Assembly: GCF_002250055.1 (NCBI RefSeq)
Contig: NZ_CP018866.1
Coordinates: 984,501-1,048,500 of the forward strand
DNA length: 64,000 nucleotides
Direction: 5' to 3'
From: Sutcliffiella cohnii
Lineage (GTDB): Bacteria > Bacillota > Bacilli > Bacillales > Bacillaceae_I
Under the pieces are notes generated by a model. It was not told the origin of the DNA. It saw only the letters and a program-made list of their open reading frames with translations, and ran no database searches. The position numbers and the translations under genes were made by a program. Position 1 is the first letter of the stretch; each line of letters starts with the position of its first letter. Below, one piece after another: positions 31,064 through 40,172 of this stretch.

Positions 31064-31234
31064 CATCTTTTCTATAGAAAGTGATAATTGTCGTCTGTTA
31101 ACTTCTTTCATTAAAATTTCGATAAAGCTTTCATCCAATTGCAGCTTCATTGCTTTATGTAGCGTTGTAAGCAGCATGTCATCCGATAAATGAAAAATCG
31201 AATACACTTCATATTGGGACTTTTTATTTTTCAT
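31052..31234 (-). CDS. sda: Sda-like sporulation histidine kinase inhibitor
   Basis: 60-residue protein starting at ATG 31234, with GAGGTG 10 nt upstream (an in-frame GTG at 31270 lacks a site). The core HLSDDMLLTTLHKAMKLQLDESFIEILMKEVNRRQLS matches Sda, a helical hairpin that binds KinA-type kinases and blocks sporulation when replication is disturbed. B. subtilis Sda is about 46 residues; here a 15-residue N-terminal extension (MKNKKSQYEVYSIF) is present. B. subtilis sda is elsewhere on the chromosome, so this may be an extra paralogue. Confidence 0.78.
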   Translation of the reverse strand: MKNKKSQYEVYSIFHLSDDMLLTTLHKAMKLQLDESFIEILMKEVNRRQLSLSIEKMKNH

Positions 31235-31323
31235 ATAAAAGCAGCACCTCACTTTCTCTTTATTTACCACGAAAAGAGAAAGTATAAACGTATTTTATAT
31301 GATAATAATTTCCAATTAATAAA

Positions 31324-33624
31324 TTAATTTGGCAGTATTTGTTTGATGAACCTCGATAAATACGCTTTTTTTCCACGTCTATTTTGTGGGACGGAAAGAA
31401 ACAACTCTTCCTTTGCACGAGTCATCGCAACGTATAAAAGTCTTCGCTCTTCTTCTAATGAATGATAGTCACCGTTACGAACGTCCTCTAAAGCAAAGTC
31501 ATGGGGAATACCACCGTCGACAACACTTAAAATATATACTTTCTTATATTCAAGTCCTTTTGCACGATGAATAGTGGAAAGGCGTATTGCATCTTTAAAC
31601 TGTTTGCTTAGTTTTTTCATTTCCGTTGTTTTGGCAATCATATCATCAATATGTGCAAGGAAATCTTCAACTGTCGAAAACTTTTTAGCGACAACCTTCA
31701 AATCACGTACATCGTCAGATCCTTTTTCAACCATATTCCCTTCGTTGCCGCGCTTTTTAACATAATCGGAAAATCCCATGTCCTTCTCAATTATTTCAAG
31801 TGCAACCGTTGGAGTCACAGCTTGTAACGAGGAGAAAAGTGGGACGAGCTTTTTTAACTTTTTCGCTTGAAATGGTGCAATATTAGATATTTTCGATAAT
31901 GCGACAGCTAAATCACAATCTTCTAGTATCGATATAGCTTTCGCATCTTGTAAACTAGACTGCTTTAAAAATAGAGCTGGCAAAATATCTGTTAACGCCT
32001 TTACATCATTTTTATCGTGACTGAGTCTTAAAAAAGCAATCATACTTTTCACAATGCGACGATTATAAAAACTATCATAGTCTTGGTCAATTGAAAATGG
32101 TAAGCCAGATTGTGTAAGTCGTTCGAAAATAGCACGGGCTGCACTATGAGTTCTGTATAGAATAGCAAAATCGTTAGGATTGTCTCCATTTTCTATTCGT
32201 TCTTTCATATCTTGCACGATCATTGTCGCTTCCTCTTCCTCATCGTGAGGAAAGAAAAGAAGGGGAGACTTTTTATTATCTACTTGCGCATTCATACTTT
32301 TTTGCTTTCTCTTTTTATTATGAGCGATTACTTTATTAGCAGAGGCAACAATCGCATGTGTGGATCGATAGTTTTCAGACAGTGTAACTACTTTTGTAGT
32401 TGGAAAATCTCGATCGAAATTTACGATATAGGACGGGTCGCTTCCTCTAAACGCATAGATGGATTGGTCATCGTCACCGACCACACATAAATTTTTACTT
32501 TTAGCTAATAATTTAATCGTTTCATATTGAACTTTATTAATATCTTGAAATTCATCTATTAAAAAATATTGAAAGCGTTGCTGATATTTTTGTAGTAGGT
32601 TTTCATCTCGAGTGAATAATTCGTAACAGCCAATCAGCATATCATCAAAGTCGAAGAACTCGTTTGTTTTTTTCCACTGTTCATATTCCTTATATAAATG
32701 AAGGTAGTCTTCCTCCGTTTTGTTAGAAGCTTTAATGTCGTTTGGAAATTGTAAATTGTTTTTCCAATAACTGATCATCTGGATTGCTTCGTCCCAAGGG
32801 AATTCCTTTTCGTCTAGGCCGAGACTGCGACCAGTTTGCTTTAAAAATTGCTCCTTTTGCCATTCCCATTTTAATAGCTTTTCATGGTTCCAGCGGCTTG
32901 GTTCATGGTGGCTTACGATTCGGTAAAAAATGCTATGAAATGTGCCAGCTACTACGCCATTCATGGAAGCACGGTTCGTATATAGTGATAACCGCTCTTT
33001 CATTTCTTGAGCTGCTTTCGCTGTAAACGTAACAAGCATAATCGAACGAGGGTCTATTTTCTGTTCTCCAATCATATAAGCGACTCTTGTAGTTAAAACT
33101 CTTGTCTTTCCACTACCAGCACCTGCTAAAACGAGCAACGGCCCGTCAACATGTTTTACTGCTTCACGCTGGGAAAAGTCTAGAACAATATTTTTTTTCA
33201 ATAGTTGCTCCCAGAACGGACTTTCTGGCGCTGGAGTGTTCGTAATATTTTGTAAATATATTGGTAAATTGGAAATGTATTTAGGTGCTTTCCACGATGT
33301 TTGATCGATGGAGGGTTGAGTAGAAATAGAACGTGATTTCGGAATTCGAAACCCATTCTGTTCTAAATACGATGCGCTTTCTTCTATTTCGACTATCGGC
33401 GACTCCATAGTAGCCGCTTTTCGTTCACACTCTTCATGATTAATGGATTTGTCGACTGGGTAAAAATGAGGCTCTTCATAAATACCTAAATACATTTTTA
33501 CTCGTGTTGAACAAATTGAACATGTTAGTTCATAACGTTGTCCAAGTTCATATATTTGCTGATACCGTTCTCTCGCAATTTTATTAAGAGAAATAGGTTG
33601 ACTCTTCCAGATTGCTAGTTTCAT
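31324..33624 (-). CDS. yjcD: YjcD-type UvrD/Rep-family ATP-dependent DNA helicase
   Basis: 766-residue superfamily 1A helicase. After a ~130-residue N-terminal region containing CxxC-type CSICSTRVKMYLGIYEEPHFYP (possible zinc/DNA binding), the motor begins: LAGAGSGKTRVLTTR (Walker A), FDDMLIGCYELF, YFLIDEFQDINKVQY (motif II), VVGDDDQSIYAFRGSDP (III), ILYRTHSAARAIFE (IV), IRLSTIHRAKGLEYKKVYI (V) and EEERRLLYVAMTRAKEELFLS (VI). All helicase motifs look intact. B. subtilis YjcD has this length and the same neighbours. AAAGGGGA precedes the ATG. Confidence 0.93.
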   Translation of the reverse strand: MKLAIWKSQPISLNKIARERYQQIYELGQRYELTCSICSTRVKMYLGIYEEPHFYPVDKSINHEECERKAATMESPIVEIEESASYLEQNGFRIPKSRSISTQPSIDQTSWKAPKYISNLPIYLQNITNTPAPESPFWEQLLKKNIVLDFSQREAVKHVDGPLLVLAGAGSGKTRVLTTRVAYMIGEQKIDPRSIMLVTFTAKAAQEMKERLSLYTNRASMNGVVAGTFHSIFYRIVSHHEPSRWNHEKLLKWEWQKEQFLKQTGRSLGLDEKEFPWDEAIQMISYWKNNLQFPNDIKASNKTEEDYLHLYKEYEQWKKTNEFFDFDDMLIGCYELFTRDENLLQKYQQRFQYFLIDEFQDINKVQYETIKLLAKSKNLCVVGDDDQSIYAFRGSDPSYIVNFDRDFPTTKVVTLSENYRSTHAIVASANKVIAHNKKRKQKSMNAQVDNKKSPLLFFPHDEEEEATMIVQDMKERIENGDNPNDFAILYRTHSAARAIFERLTQSGLPFSIDQDYDSFYNRRIVKSMIAFLRLSHDKNDVKALTDILPALFLKQSSLQDAKAISILEDCDLAVALSKISNIAPFQAKKLKKLVPLFSSLQAVTPTVALEIIEKDMGFSDYVKKRGNEGNMVEKGSDDVRDLKVVAKKFSTVEDFLAHIDDMIAKTTEMKKLSKQFKDAIRLSTIHRAKGLEYKKVYILSVVDGGIPHDFALEDVRNGDYHSLEEERRLLYVAMTRAKEELFLSVPQNRRGKKAYLSRFIKQILPN

Positions 33625-33741
33625 ATACGTAATTCCCCTTTAAAAGTCAATCTTTCTCATTCTAACACATAAACTATAGTGTGCGGTATAAGTTTGGAAC
33701 AATCAATAATAGGGAAAATAATCAATAAGGAGGGGCTTAAG

Positions 33742-34023
33742 ATGGGTTATGTCTTACCAATTAATCAAAATACGTACCATCAATATGCTAATCGAACAAA
33801 TGCGGTTAACGAAAAAACGAATACAATGGTAGACCCAGTTAGAAAAGCTATTTTTTATAAAGTAAATCCACAATACAACTGGGAGGAATTACAAAAACAG
33901 CGTAGACAAAACAAAGATAAATGGTCTAAGGAAGCTCAAGCCGTTCCAACGAAAAAGAGAGTTAATTGTGAGATTATTGCTGATATAACAGGAAAAGGTC
34001 AGTTGTTTAATGAGACGATCTAG
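33742..34023 (+). CDS. Small hypothetical protein
   Basis: 93-residue soluble protein, MGYVLPINQNTYHQYANRTN then a basic Gln/Lys-rich helix (YNWEELQKQRRQNKDKWSKEAQ) and IIADITGKGQLFNETI. AAGGAGGGG with a 7-nt spacer supports ATG 33742 rather than the upstream 33679. Diverges from yjcD. Similar small proteins follow yjcD-type genes in Bacilli, but I cannot name the family. A large imperfect inverted repeat follows. Confidence 0.65.
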   Translation: MGYVLPINQNTYHQYANRTNAVNEKTNTMVDPVRKAIFYKVNPQYNWEELQKQRRQNKDKWSKEAQAVPTKKRVNCEIIADITGKGQLFNETI

Positions 34024-34041
34024 TAGAAGATACCCATGAAA

Positions 34042-34132
34042 AGGAACTTTCGTTGAAGTAGATGGAAACTAAAAAAATATTATCCCATCTAAGCAGCCCA
34101 CGAATTTCAATCGCTTCAACATGAAAGTTCCT
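34042..34132. repeat. Long imperfect inverted repeat between convergent genes
   Basis: AGGAACTTTC at 34042-34051 pairs with GAAAGTTCCT at 34123-34132, continued inward by TGAAG/CTTCA and AGATGG/CCATCT. Possible long stem with bulges; could be a terminator, small RNA or repeat remnant. Confidence 0.5.
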
Positions 34133-34139
34133 ATATTAG

Positions 34140-34829
34140 TTACAATTTTTCCTCTGTAAATGGCAATATGTATAAAGATTTACCTTGTTGGTACTCCGCT
34201 AAAAGAATGTCAGATGGGTTATGAAAGCCCTGTTTTTTTATTTCTAGTAATAGCCACTGTACAGTTAAATGAAATTCTTCTAAGTTTTCATAAATTACGT
34301 CTCCATCTGAAATGAGTGTAACAGCAAGCTGAGGTTTTGAATAAGGAATAGAAAGGTCAGCATTAGTAGGGTTAGCGAATCCATGTTTCTTTAATACACT
34401 AACAGACCCATCTGTTTCTAAAACGGCATATTCTACTTCGCGAATAGAAAAAGCACCTTTTGCTCGTAATAAATGCTGTAATTGGTTTATGTCTAATTTA
34501 CTCCTTTTTAATTCCTTCCTATTTATTTTCCCTTCATAAATTACAAGTGAAGGTCGTCCTTCAAGTATCTTTCTTGACCTTCGCCACTTTTGTGTAATTA
34601 GTTCTAATAAATAAATTAATATTCCCCATAAGGTTAAGGAGTAGAGGATTTTATCTACACCTACTTCCGGATCATAAAGTGCATTACCGACAAGTTCTCC
34701 TAGTACTAGTGCAGAGATAAAATCAAATGGTGTAATTTGAGTGATTTGAGTTTTCCCTAATAATTGCGTTACGATAAATAGTGAAATAAAACCAACAGAT
34801 AACTCAACAGCTATTCGGATAAAGTCCAT
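34140..34829 (-). CDS. YetF/YcaP-like DUF421 membrane protein
   Basis: 229-residue protein with three N-terminal membrane segments (IAVELSVGFISLFIVTQLLGK, FDFISALVLGELVGNALY, ILYSLTLWGILIYLLELI) and a cytosolic DUF421 domain: LEGRPSLVIYEGKINRKELKRSKLDINQLQHLLRAKGAFSIREVEYAVLETDGSVSVLKK. The TQLLGK and TPFDFI/GELVGN motifs parallel TKLLGKKQ and FEYI/GDIAGT in the 2Duf-type protein at 26780, so the window has two DUF421 proteins, this one without DUF1657. Function of YetF proteins is poorly known; inner spore membrane location has been proposed for some. Confidence 0.87.
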   Translation of the reverse strand: MDFIRIAVELSVGFISLFIVTQLLGKTQITQITPFDFISALVLGELVGNALYDPEVGVDKILYSLTLWGILIYLLELITQKWRRSRKILEGRPSLVIYEGKINRKELKRSKLDINQLQHLLRAKGAFSIREVEYAVLETDGSVSVLKKHGFANPTNADLSIPYSKPQLAVTLISDGDVIYENLEEFHLTVQWLLLEIKKQGFHNPSDILLAEYQQGKSLYILPFTEEKL

Positions 34830-34884
34830 GTGTTTTCAATCCTTATCTTTTCTACAAATTTACGATTAGTTTGTGCAAAAGTTG

Positions 34885-34893
34885 GTTAAATAT
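34885..34893 (+). repeat. Target site duplication, left copy
   Basis: GTTAAATAT immediately left of the IS4-type element; identical to 36441-36449. Confidence 0.85.
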
Positions 34894-36440
34894 CACTAGC
34901 GTTGCAAAAAAAAGTTAAGAAAAAGTCAAACTCATAAAAATAGGTTTATTTTGAATATTATTCCAAAATATAACTATATTGAATATTCTGATTTCCATTT
35001 CTTGAGTATTAAAGAAAAAAGGAAAAGGGGACGTATTCGAAGGTAGCCTTTATCCATATTTTTACAGATGAGTTGGATCGTAAATTAAATCATCTAAGTG
35101 CTGAACATCTCCTTTTTCAAACTGTGCAAGGGTTTCCGTGAAAATTTGCTCATGTTTCAGTGGCCTCCGGCCGTAAGATGATCGATCAGGTGTCTTAAAT
35201 AGTTCCTTTATAAATTCAAAGAAGCATCTTGACCAAAAGTCTTCGATATAATCAAGCATATCAAGAAGTGTTCCCTGATAACTAACCTTTTTCTTCATCA
35301 GTAAGGTTAAACAAAAAGTAATCATTGCTATGTAAATTTGGTTGAAAACAGCGTTTTCACTCTTTCCATAACATTTTTTGATGACCAAATGCTGCTTCAT
35401 CCACTTGAAGAAAAGTTCAATTTGCCAGCGATTTCGATAAAGATTACTAATTTCTTGTGCTCATCTTCGCATCATTGATGATGATGGCTAGGGTATTTCC
35501 TTGACTATCTTTTGTTTCTATCAGCCTGACAGGATATTTCATTTTTCCTAGTTTTATGATTGCCTCACGTGAGATACCAGTCGACGGATCTACTGACAGT
35601 TCCTCGATAACGTGGATGATGGTGTTGTCCTTAATGCGCGTACAGAATCGAATATTATTACAACAGTATTCATCGAACTTTTTGAAATCAAAATAGCCAC
35701 GGTCGAACACATGTAGTGCATCATGATCAATAACCATCAAGCCATCCAACTGGGTAACGTCTGCCGGTTTTGCAGGAGTAATGATGATTTTATCCGGCGA
35801 AGTTTCGCCATCATAAAATACAACTCTAGTATGTATTTCTAAAACGGGCCCAACGGTACTGGCTAAGGCAAAGTGAGATTGTTGTAGAATCAATAAGATG
35901 GATTTTCCCTAATAAATCGTCACCTTTATCTTTTCCAAATTCCCGATGGATTTGCTCAACTAAGTGATGCAAAATAGCCTTGAAAATCTCGGGCGGAAGG
36001 TCAGAGAGTTCACGGGATAATTGAGATTGTCTTAATGCATTTTAAGCCAAGTTCTTTTTGTAATTTCTTTTTGTTTTTTACCTTGAGACTAATTTTTTTT
36101 AAGCTGCCAAGCTTCATTAGCTGAGCATATATAAAAAGTTTCGTGAAGGTTAGACTATCAAGCTTTTTCGTATACTTATCAAGCTTCATCTGATCAATCA
36201 TTTTCAAAATAACTTTTTCATCCATAGGGTGGATGTATTCCTTAAAAACTGTATTTATGGTTGTCCATAGCGACTCCTTATAATTGGGATTTGGACAGGA
36301 CTACCTTTACCTTCCACCTAATTATAAGGTTTTTTTATACCCTTGCGGACTAAAAAATACAAATTATTACAAAAAAACCAATAAATATTTTTATTGATAA
36401 ATACTTGACAAATTAGATTTTATTTAATGCAACGCTAGTG
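34894..36440 (-). mobile_element. IS4-type insertion sequence, inactivated
   Basis: 1,547-bp element bounded by terminal inverted repeats CACTAGCGTTGCA (34894-34906) and TGCAACGCTAGTG (36428-36440), flanked by a 9-bp direct duplication GTTAAATAT. It carries one transposase gene on the minus strand, broken by about four frameshifts. Inserted in the spacer between the DUF421 gene and the terminator of yjcF, so it disrupts no coding sequence. Termini and duplication remain exact although the gene has decayed, so another copy could still mobilise it. Confidence 0.92.
35062..36268 (-). pseudogene. IS4-family transposase pseudogene
   Basis: Coding segments in shifting frames: MDNHKYSF (ATG 36268, with AAGGAG) joins KEYIHPMDEKVIL only after removing one T near 36250; then LDKYTKKLDSLTFTKLFIYAQL to about 36025; frame change to LRQSQLSRELSDLPPEIFKAIL...KIHLIDSTTISLCLSQYRWA (first catalytic Asp); frame change near 35870 to IHTRVVFYDGE..VFDRGYFDFKKFDEY (second Asp); frame change near 35450 to EISNLYRNRWQIELFFKWMKQH (catalytic Glu, YREK-like motif), to the stop at 35062. 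The DDE residues are all recognisable, so decay is fairly recent. Confidence 0.88.
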
Positions 36441-36449
36441 GTTAAATAT
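36441..36449 (+). repeat. Target site duplication, right copy
   Basis: GTTAAATAT immediately right of the IS4-type element, matching 34885-34893. Confidence 0.85.
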
Positions 36450-36468
36450 AAAAGATAATGGTAAAAAG

Positions 36469-36500
36469 AAAAAGCTGTCCGACTAAAAGGACAGCTTTTT
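36469..36500. terminator. Bidirectional terminator
   Basis: Perfect 12-bp stem AAAAAGCTGTCC / GGACAGCTTTTT with an 8-nt loop; ends the yjcH-yjcG-yjcF side. Confidence 0.88.
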
Positions 36501-36929
36501 CTATGCTATTGATTTAATCATTGTTACGTGAGGGATGCCTGCGTCCATAAAAATGTCCGAAACTGTTGCATACCCAAGCTTCGAATAGAAACCTTCCGCA
36601 TGTGTTTGGGCATTTAGTTTTAACTTTGTAAAACCTTCTTCTTTCGCATGTTGTTCAATTTGATCCATAATGATGCGACCAGCACCTTTACTTTTACGGT
36701 AGGTAGAAAGAACACAAATTCGTTCTACTTTTCCATAGCCATCTACTTCACGAAAGCGTCCTGCTCCTACTGGGGAATCCCCGTCGTATAAGACAAAATG
36801 AGTTGCTGTATTATCGTACTCATCTATCTCTTCTTCTAACGGAACGTTTTGTTCCTCGACAAAGACTGTTTTACGTACTTCAAATGCATCTTGTTTTTCT
36901 CGTTCTGATTGTACTATTTTTACGTGCAA
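36501..36929 (-). CDS. yjcF: YjcF-type GNAT N-acetyltransferase
   Basis: 142-residue GNAT-fold protein: AFEVRKTVFVEEQNVPLEEEIDEYD, ATHFVLYDGDSPVGAGRFR, VERICVLSTYRKSKGAGRIIMDQIEQHA (acetyl-CoA pyrophosphate loop RKSKGAG, usual Q/RxxGxG/A), and LNAQTHAEGFYSKLGYATVSDIFMDAGIPHVTM. This is the ElaA/YjcF-like group; the acceptor is unknown. Start is TTG 36929; its AAAGGA site lies within the end of yjcG, only 5 bp upstream, suggesting translational coupling. Confidence 0.88.
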   Translation of the reverse strand: MHVKIVQSEREKQDAFEVRKTVFVEEQNVPLEEEIDEYDNTATHFVLYDGDSPVGAGRFREVDGYGKVERICVLSTYRKSKGAGRIIMDQIEQHAKEEGFTKLKLNAQTHAEGFYSKLGYATVSDIFMDAGIPHVTMIKSIA

Positions 36930-36934
36930 TTATA

Positions 36935-37456
36935 TTAGCATTCCTTTCCTAAACGGAATGTTTCGTAAACAGTCCACATACCGTCTTCTAGTTGATATAA
37001 AAGGTGGAAGCGATCCACACTTTCTTCATGTGCTACATTTAACATTTTGATGGACCCTAACACGTCCGAATGCTCATCGTCTGATAGCTTTTGTCCAATT
37101 GTAATATGAGGAACAAAGTTATATTCACGATTGTCCGATAAAAATCCGTTACCCGCGTGTAATTTGTCATGTAATGATACTAATTCTTCGACAGGGTCTA
37201 CTTTTAAATAAATGGTATTGTTTACAGGAGAAAAAGAGCTAACCTTACGAATATTTAACGTGAATGGGGACGAATCTTTCGCAATCGCATGTAATTCATC
37301 TGAAACTGATTTAACATCTTCATCTTTTAGTTCAAAAGCATTTTTCAACGTAATATGTGGCGGAATTAATGCATGATGAGGGTCGTACCTTTTACGATAA
37401 GAATTTGCAAGATCTTGTAATTTCTTTGATGGAAAAACGACAATACCGTATTTCAT
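36935..37456 (-). CDS. yjcG: YjcG-type 2H phosphoesterase (2'-5' RNA ligase family)
   Basis: 173-residue protein with the two HxT/S motifs of 2H phosphoesterases: PHITLKNAF around residue 47 and PHITIGQ around residue 130. [26 protein letters not shown] is the family start; AGGAGGG upstream supports ATG 37456 instead of 37504. Such proteins cleave or join 2',3'-cyclic phosphate ends of RNA or nucleotides; the B. subtilis YjcG structure is known but its substrate is not. Operon partner of yjcF. Confidence 0.9.
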   Translation of the reverse strand: MKYGIVVFPSKKLQDLANSYRKRYDPHHALIPPHITLKNAFELKDEDVKSVSDELHAIAKDSSPFTLNIRKVSSFSPVNNTIYLKVDPVEELVSLHDKLHAGNGFLSDNREYNFVPHITIGQKLSDDEHSDVLGSIKMLNVAHEESVDRFHLLYQLEDGMWTVYETFRLGKEC

Positions 37457-37697
37457 AATAAATTCCCTCCTAATTGGTTTTAATTTAAAAGCTTTGTATG
37501 GCAATACTGAATATTAATTTATTGATTGTAGCGGTAGGTATGAGATTCCTGCAAGAAAAAGGCAGTTCCTCACATAAGTTTTACTTATTGCCATAGCGAA
37601 AATGTAAATCAAATTTATTTAGTTAAATAAGTTCTAGTAGTATTATTTTAGCCTACAATCGGAAAAAATCATAGTGCTATATTCAGAACATTCTATA

Positions 37698-38420
37698 TTA
37701 ATACATCGAGCGTAGAGCAGTTTTTACATCCGGCTGCCAATATGTCCAAGTGTGATCACCATTGAATTGTTTGAAATGGTGAGGGAACTGCTTTTTTTCC
37801 ATAAGCTCATGTAGTTTTAGGTTCGGTTCAACAAAATCTTTTGTTTTGCCGTCAGTTGTCGCGACTTCACGTTCTTCTGTTCCAACAACATGATAAACGG
37901 TAAGTAAATGTGGAGTTTCAAACTGTTCCACTTTTTGTAAAACGTCTTCGTTTACGAAAGGTGATTGAATGATCACTTTTCCAAACGTATTTGGGTAAGA
38001 TAGTGCAGTCATCAATGATACCGTTCCAGCTAAAGAATCTCCAATTAAGCCGCGCCCCAGTCCCATTTGATAAGAAGGAAATTCCTTATCTAAGAAAGGT
38101 ACTAATTCTTGGCCTAGAAATCGTATGTAACTACCGTTCTTCGAGCCATTTGGATGATATTTTTCACGACGTTCTTTAACGTCACGGTAAGGGATGCCTA
38201 CGATAATCAAGTTTTGAATTTCTTTTCCTTCTAACAATTCATCGGCTATTCTTCCAATTCTTCCTAATGAAAAATAATCTTGCCCATCTTGAGCAATTAA
38301 CAGGTGATATTTATATAAAGGAGAGAAGTTGGCTGGAGTGTAAATCATCAGCTTTACTTCTTCTTCAAGCTCCTTACTATATAGGGTACGCTCTAACATC
38401 GTTCCTTTTTTCTGTTCCAT
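37698..38420 (-). CDS. yjcH: YjcH-type esterase-like alpha/beta hydrolase
   Basis: 240-residue putative esterase. LERTLYSKELEEEVKLMIYTP, HLLIAQDGQDYFSLGRIGRI, IIVGIPYRDVKERREKYHP, then the nucleophile elbow LIGDSLAGTVSLMTAL (G-D-S-L-A-G) and FNGDHTWTYWQPD with the catalytic His, as in enterochelin-esterase-like (Esterase_D) proteins. AGGGGGAA precedes ATG 38420, which gives 240 residues, as in B. subtilis YjcH. Same order yjcF-yjcG-yjcH as in B. subtilis. Substrate unknown. Confidence 0.88.
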   Translation of the reverse strand: MEQKKGTMLERTLYSKELEEEVKLMIYTPANFSPLYKYHLLIAQDGQDYFSLGRIGRIADELLEGKEIQNLIIVGIPYRDVKERREKYHPNGSKNGSYIRFLGQELVPFLDKEFPSYQMGLGRGLIGDSLAGTVSLMTALSYPNTFGKVIIQSPFVNEDVLQKVEQFETPHLLTVYHVVGTEEREVATTDGKTKDFVEPNLKLHELMEKKQFPHHFKQFNGDHTWTYWQPDVKTALRSMY

Positions 38421-38547
38421 AAAAAAATTCCCCCTAGTGTGCACGAGTGTCGAGTCAATTTAAGATTGTTAGCGCTTTACACAATATAATACCATAATTT
38501 TTTTATAAAGAAAGTTTAGAGGGGCACGAATATTTACAGTCAATCTA

Positions 38548-38575
38548 TTGACAGAAGAAGCATACTGTATATAAT
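38548..38575 (+). promoter_or_regulatory. Sigma-A promoter of the ABC transporter operon
   Basis: TTGACA (38548-38553), 16 bp, TATAAT (38570-38575), 55 bp upstream of the ABC ATPase start. Confidence 0.7.
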
Positions 38576-38629
38576 AAAACATATTATTCCGATTAACTTT
38601 ATATGAATTATCAGAAAGTTGGTGTATCA

Positions 38630-39403
38630 ATGTTTTTAACTATCAATGACATTTCGAAAGACTATATGAACCAACAAACGGTGCAAACTGTTTTATCTTC
38701 TATAAATGTAACGATTAAAGAAGGAGAATTCGTCTCCATACTCGGGCCGTCAGGTTGTGGTAAATCAACGTTACTATCGATTGTAGCTGGATTAACGAAG
38801 CCAACAACTGGAGAAATCCGATTGAAAGACTCGGTTATAAAGGGACCAGGAAAAGACCGCGGTATGGTCTTTCAACAAGCGGCTCTTTTTCCTTGGATGA
38901 CGGTGGAAGAAAATGTGTTGTTTGCAATAAGAGACATAAAAGATAAGAAGGATCAATTAGAAAAGGCCCATCATTTTTTAAAGATGGTGCAGTTAAGCAG
39001 TAGTTTGCATTTACACCCGCATGAACTTTCAGGTGGAATGCAGCAAAGGGTATCGATTGCTAGAGCGTTAGCGATGAACCCTACCGTTTTATTAATGGAT
39101 GAACCGTTTGGGGCTTTAGATGAACAAACGAGAATGCTCCTCCAAAAGGAGTTGGAGAAAATTTGGTTAGAAACGAAGAAAACGGTACTTTTTGTAACGC
39201 ATAGTATTTATGAATCTATAAAACTTTCGGATCGAATATTAGTAATGGGAACGAGACCGGGAGAAATTATTGCCGATATTACAGTAGATATCGAACGTCC
39301 GAGATTACGTACGGATGAACAAGTTACTAGGCTGGAATCAGAAATTAGTAACCTACTTGAAAAAGAAATTGAAAAAGTAATGTATGAGGAGTTAGGGCGA
39401 TGA
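38630..39403 (+). CDS. NitT/TauT-family ABC transporter ATP-binding protein
   Basis: 257-residue ATPase: LGPSGCGKSTLLSIVAGL (Walker A), GMVFQQAALFPWMTVEENV (Q-loop), HPHELSGGMQQRVSIARALAM (signature), VLLMDEPFGALDEQT (Walker B/D-loop) and VTHSIYESIKLSDRI (switch His). This matches SsuB/TauB/ThiZ-like proteins. ATG 38630 (MFLTINDISKDYMN) is preferred over ATG 38603, neither having a strong ribosome site. The gene ends in a 4-bp overlap with the permease gene. Confidence 0.9.
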   Translation: MFLTINDISKDYMNQQTVQTVLSSINVTIKEGEFVSILGPSGCGKSTLLSIVAGLTKPTTGEIRLKDSVIKGPGKDRGMVFQQAALFPWMTVEENVLFAIRDIKDKKDQLEKAHHFLKMVQLSSSLHLHPHELSGGMQQRVSIARALAMNPTVLLMDEPFGALDEQTRMLLQKELEKIWLETKKTVLFVTHSIYESIKLSDRILVMGTRPGEIIADITVDIERPRLRTDEQVTRLESEISNLLEKEIEKVMYEELGR

Positions 39404-40161
39404 AAACGTGGAGAAATAGAATCATCTTTTTTGTCGGCTTGTTTTTATTTTGGGAGGTAATCGTCCGTCTAATCGGTTGGCCACCAGTTGTAATGCCTAA
39501 GCCGACAGATGTTTTTCCTGCCATGTGGACAGGATTTACTGATATGACGCTTGTCTATGCATTGTTAGCTAGTTTTCAAAGGTTAGCAATCGGGCTTGGA
39601 CTATCCCTCTTAATAGGGACAGGACTTGGAATTTGGCTAGCAAAATCGAAAACAGCTGATGACACAGTTGGCTCGTTAGTTTTAGCACTACAAAGTGTCC
39701 CGAGTATCGTTTGGTTGCCACTAGCGATCGTCTGGTTTGGTTATTCAGAAACCGCCATTATTTTTATCGTGACGTTAGGTGGCACGCTTGTTATGACGAT
39801 TAATATGAGGATGGGAATTAAAAACGTTCCTCCACTCTATATAAAAGCCGCTTCCACAATGGGAGCCTCGGGTTTTGAAATGTTTTGGAAAATAATATTA
39901 CCCGCCTCCATTCCTTATGCTGTTACAGGTGTAAGGCTTGCGTGGGCATTTGCATGGCGTGCTTTAATGGCTGCAGAACTATTAAGTATGGGGCCAGGTT
40001 TAGGATATTCGTTAAAATGGGCTTCTGAATTTGCGAAAATGGATATCGTCTTCGGAATTATTATCATTATTTGTGTGATTGGTACAGTTGTAGACTTTTT
40101 AATTTTCCAACGTATGGAGAAAAGTGTAGCTCGTCGTTGGGGCTTAGAGGAATCAAATTAG
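39400..40161 (+). CDS. NitT/TauT-family ABC transporter permease
   Basis: 253-residue permease with about six membrane helices and the EAA loop IKAASTMGASGFEMFWKIILPASIPYAVTGVRLAWAFAWRALMAAELL. SsuC/TauC/ThiX type. The ATG overlaps the upstream TGA (ATGA). Downstream, AGGAGG for the binding protein lies within the last codons. Substrates of this class include sulfonates, nitrate, and thiamine precursors. Confidence 0.9.
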   Translation: MKTWRNRIIFFVGLFLFWEVIVRLIGWPPVVMPKPTDVFPAMWTGFTDMTLVYALLASFQRLAIGLGLSLLIGTGLGIWLAKSKTADDTVGSLVLALQSVPSIVWLPLAIVWFGYSETAIIFIVTLGGTLVMTINMRMGIKNVPPLYIKAASTMGASGFEMFWKIILPASIPYAVTGVRLAWAFAWRALMAAELLSMGPGLGYSLKWASEFAKMDIVFGIIIIICVIGTVVDFLIFQRMEKSVARRWGLEESN

Positions 40162-40172
40162 GAGGAATGAAG

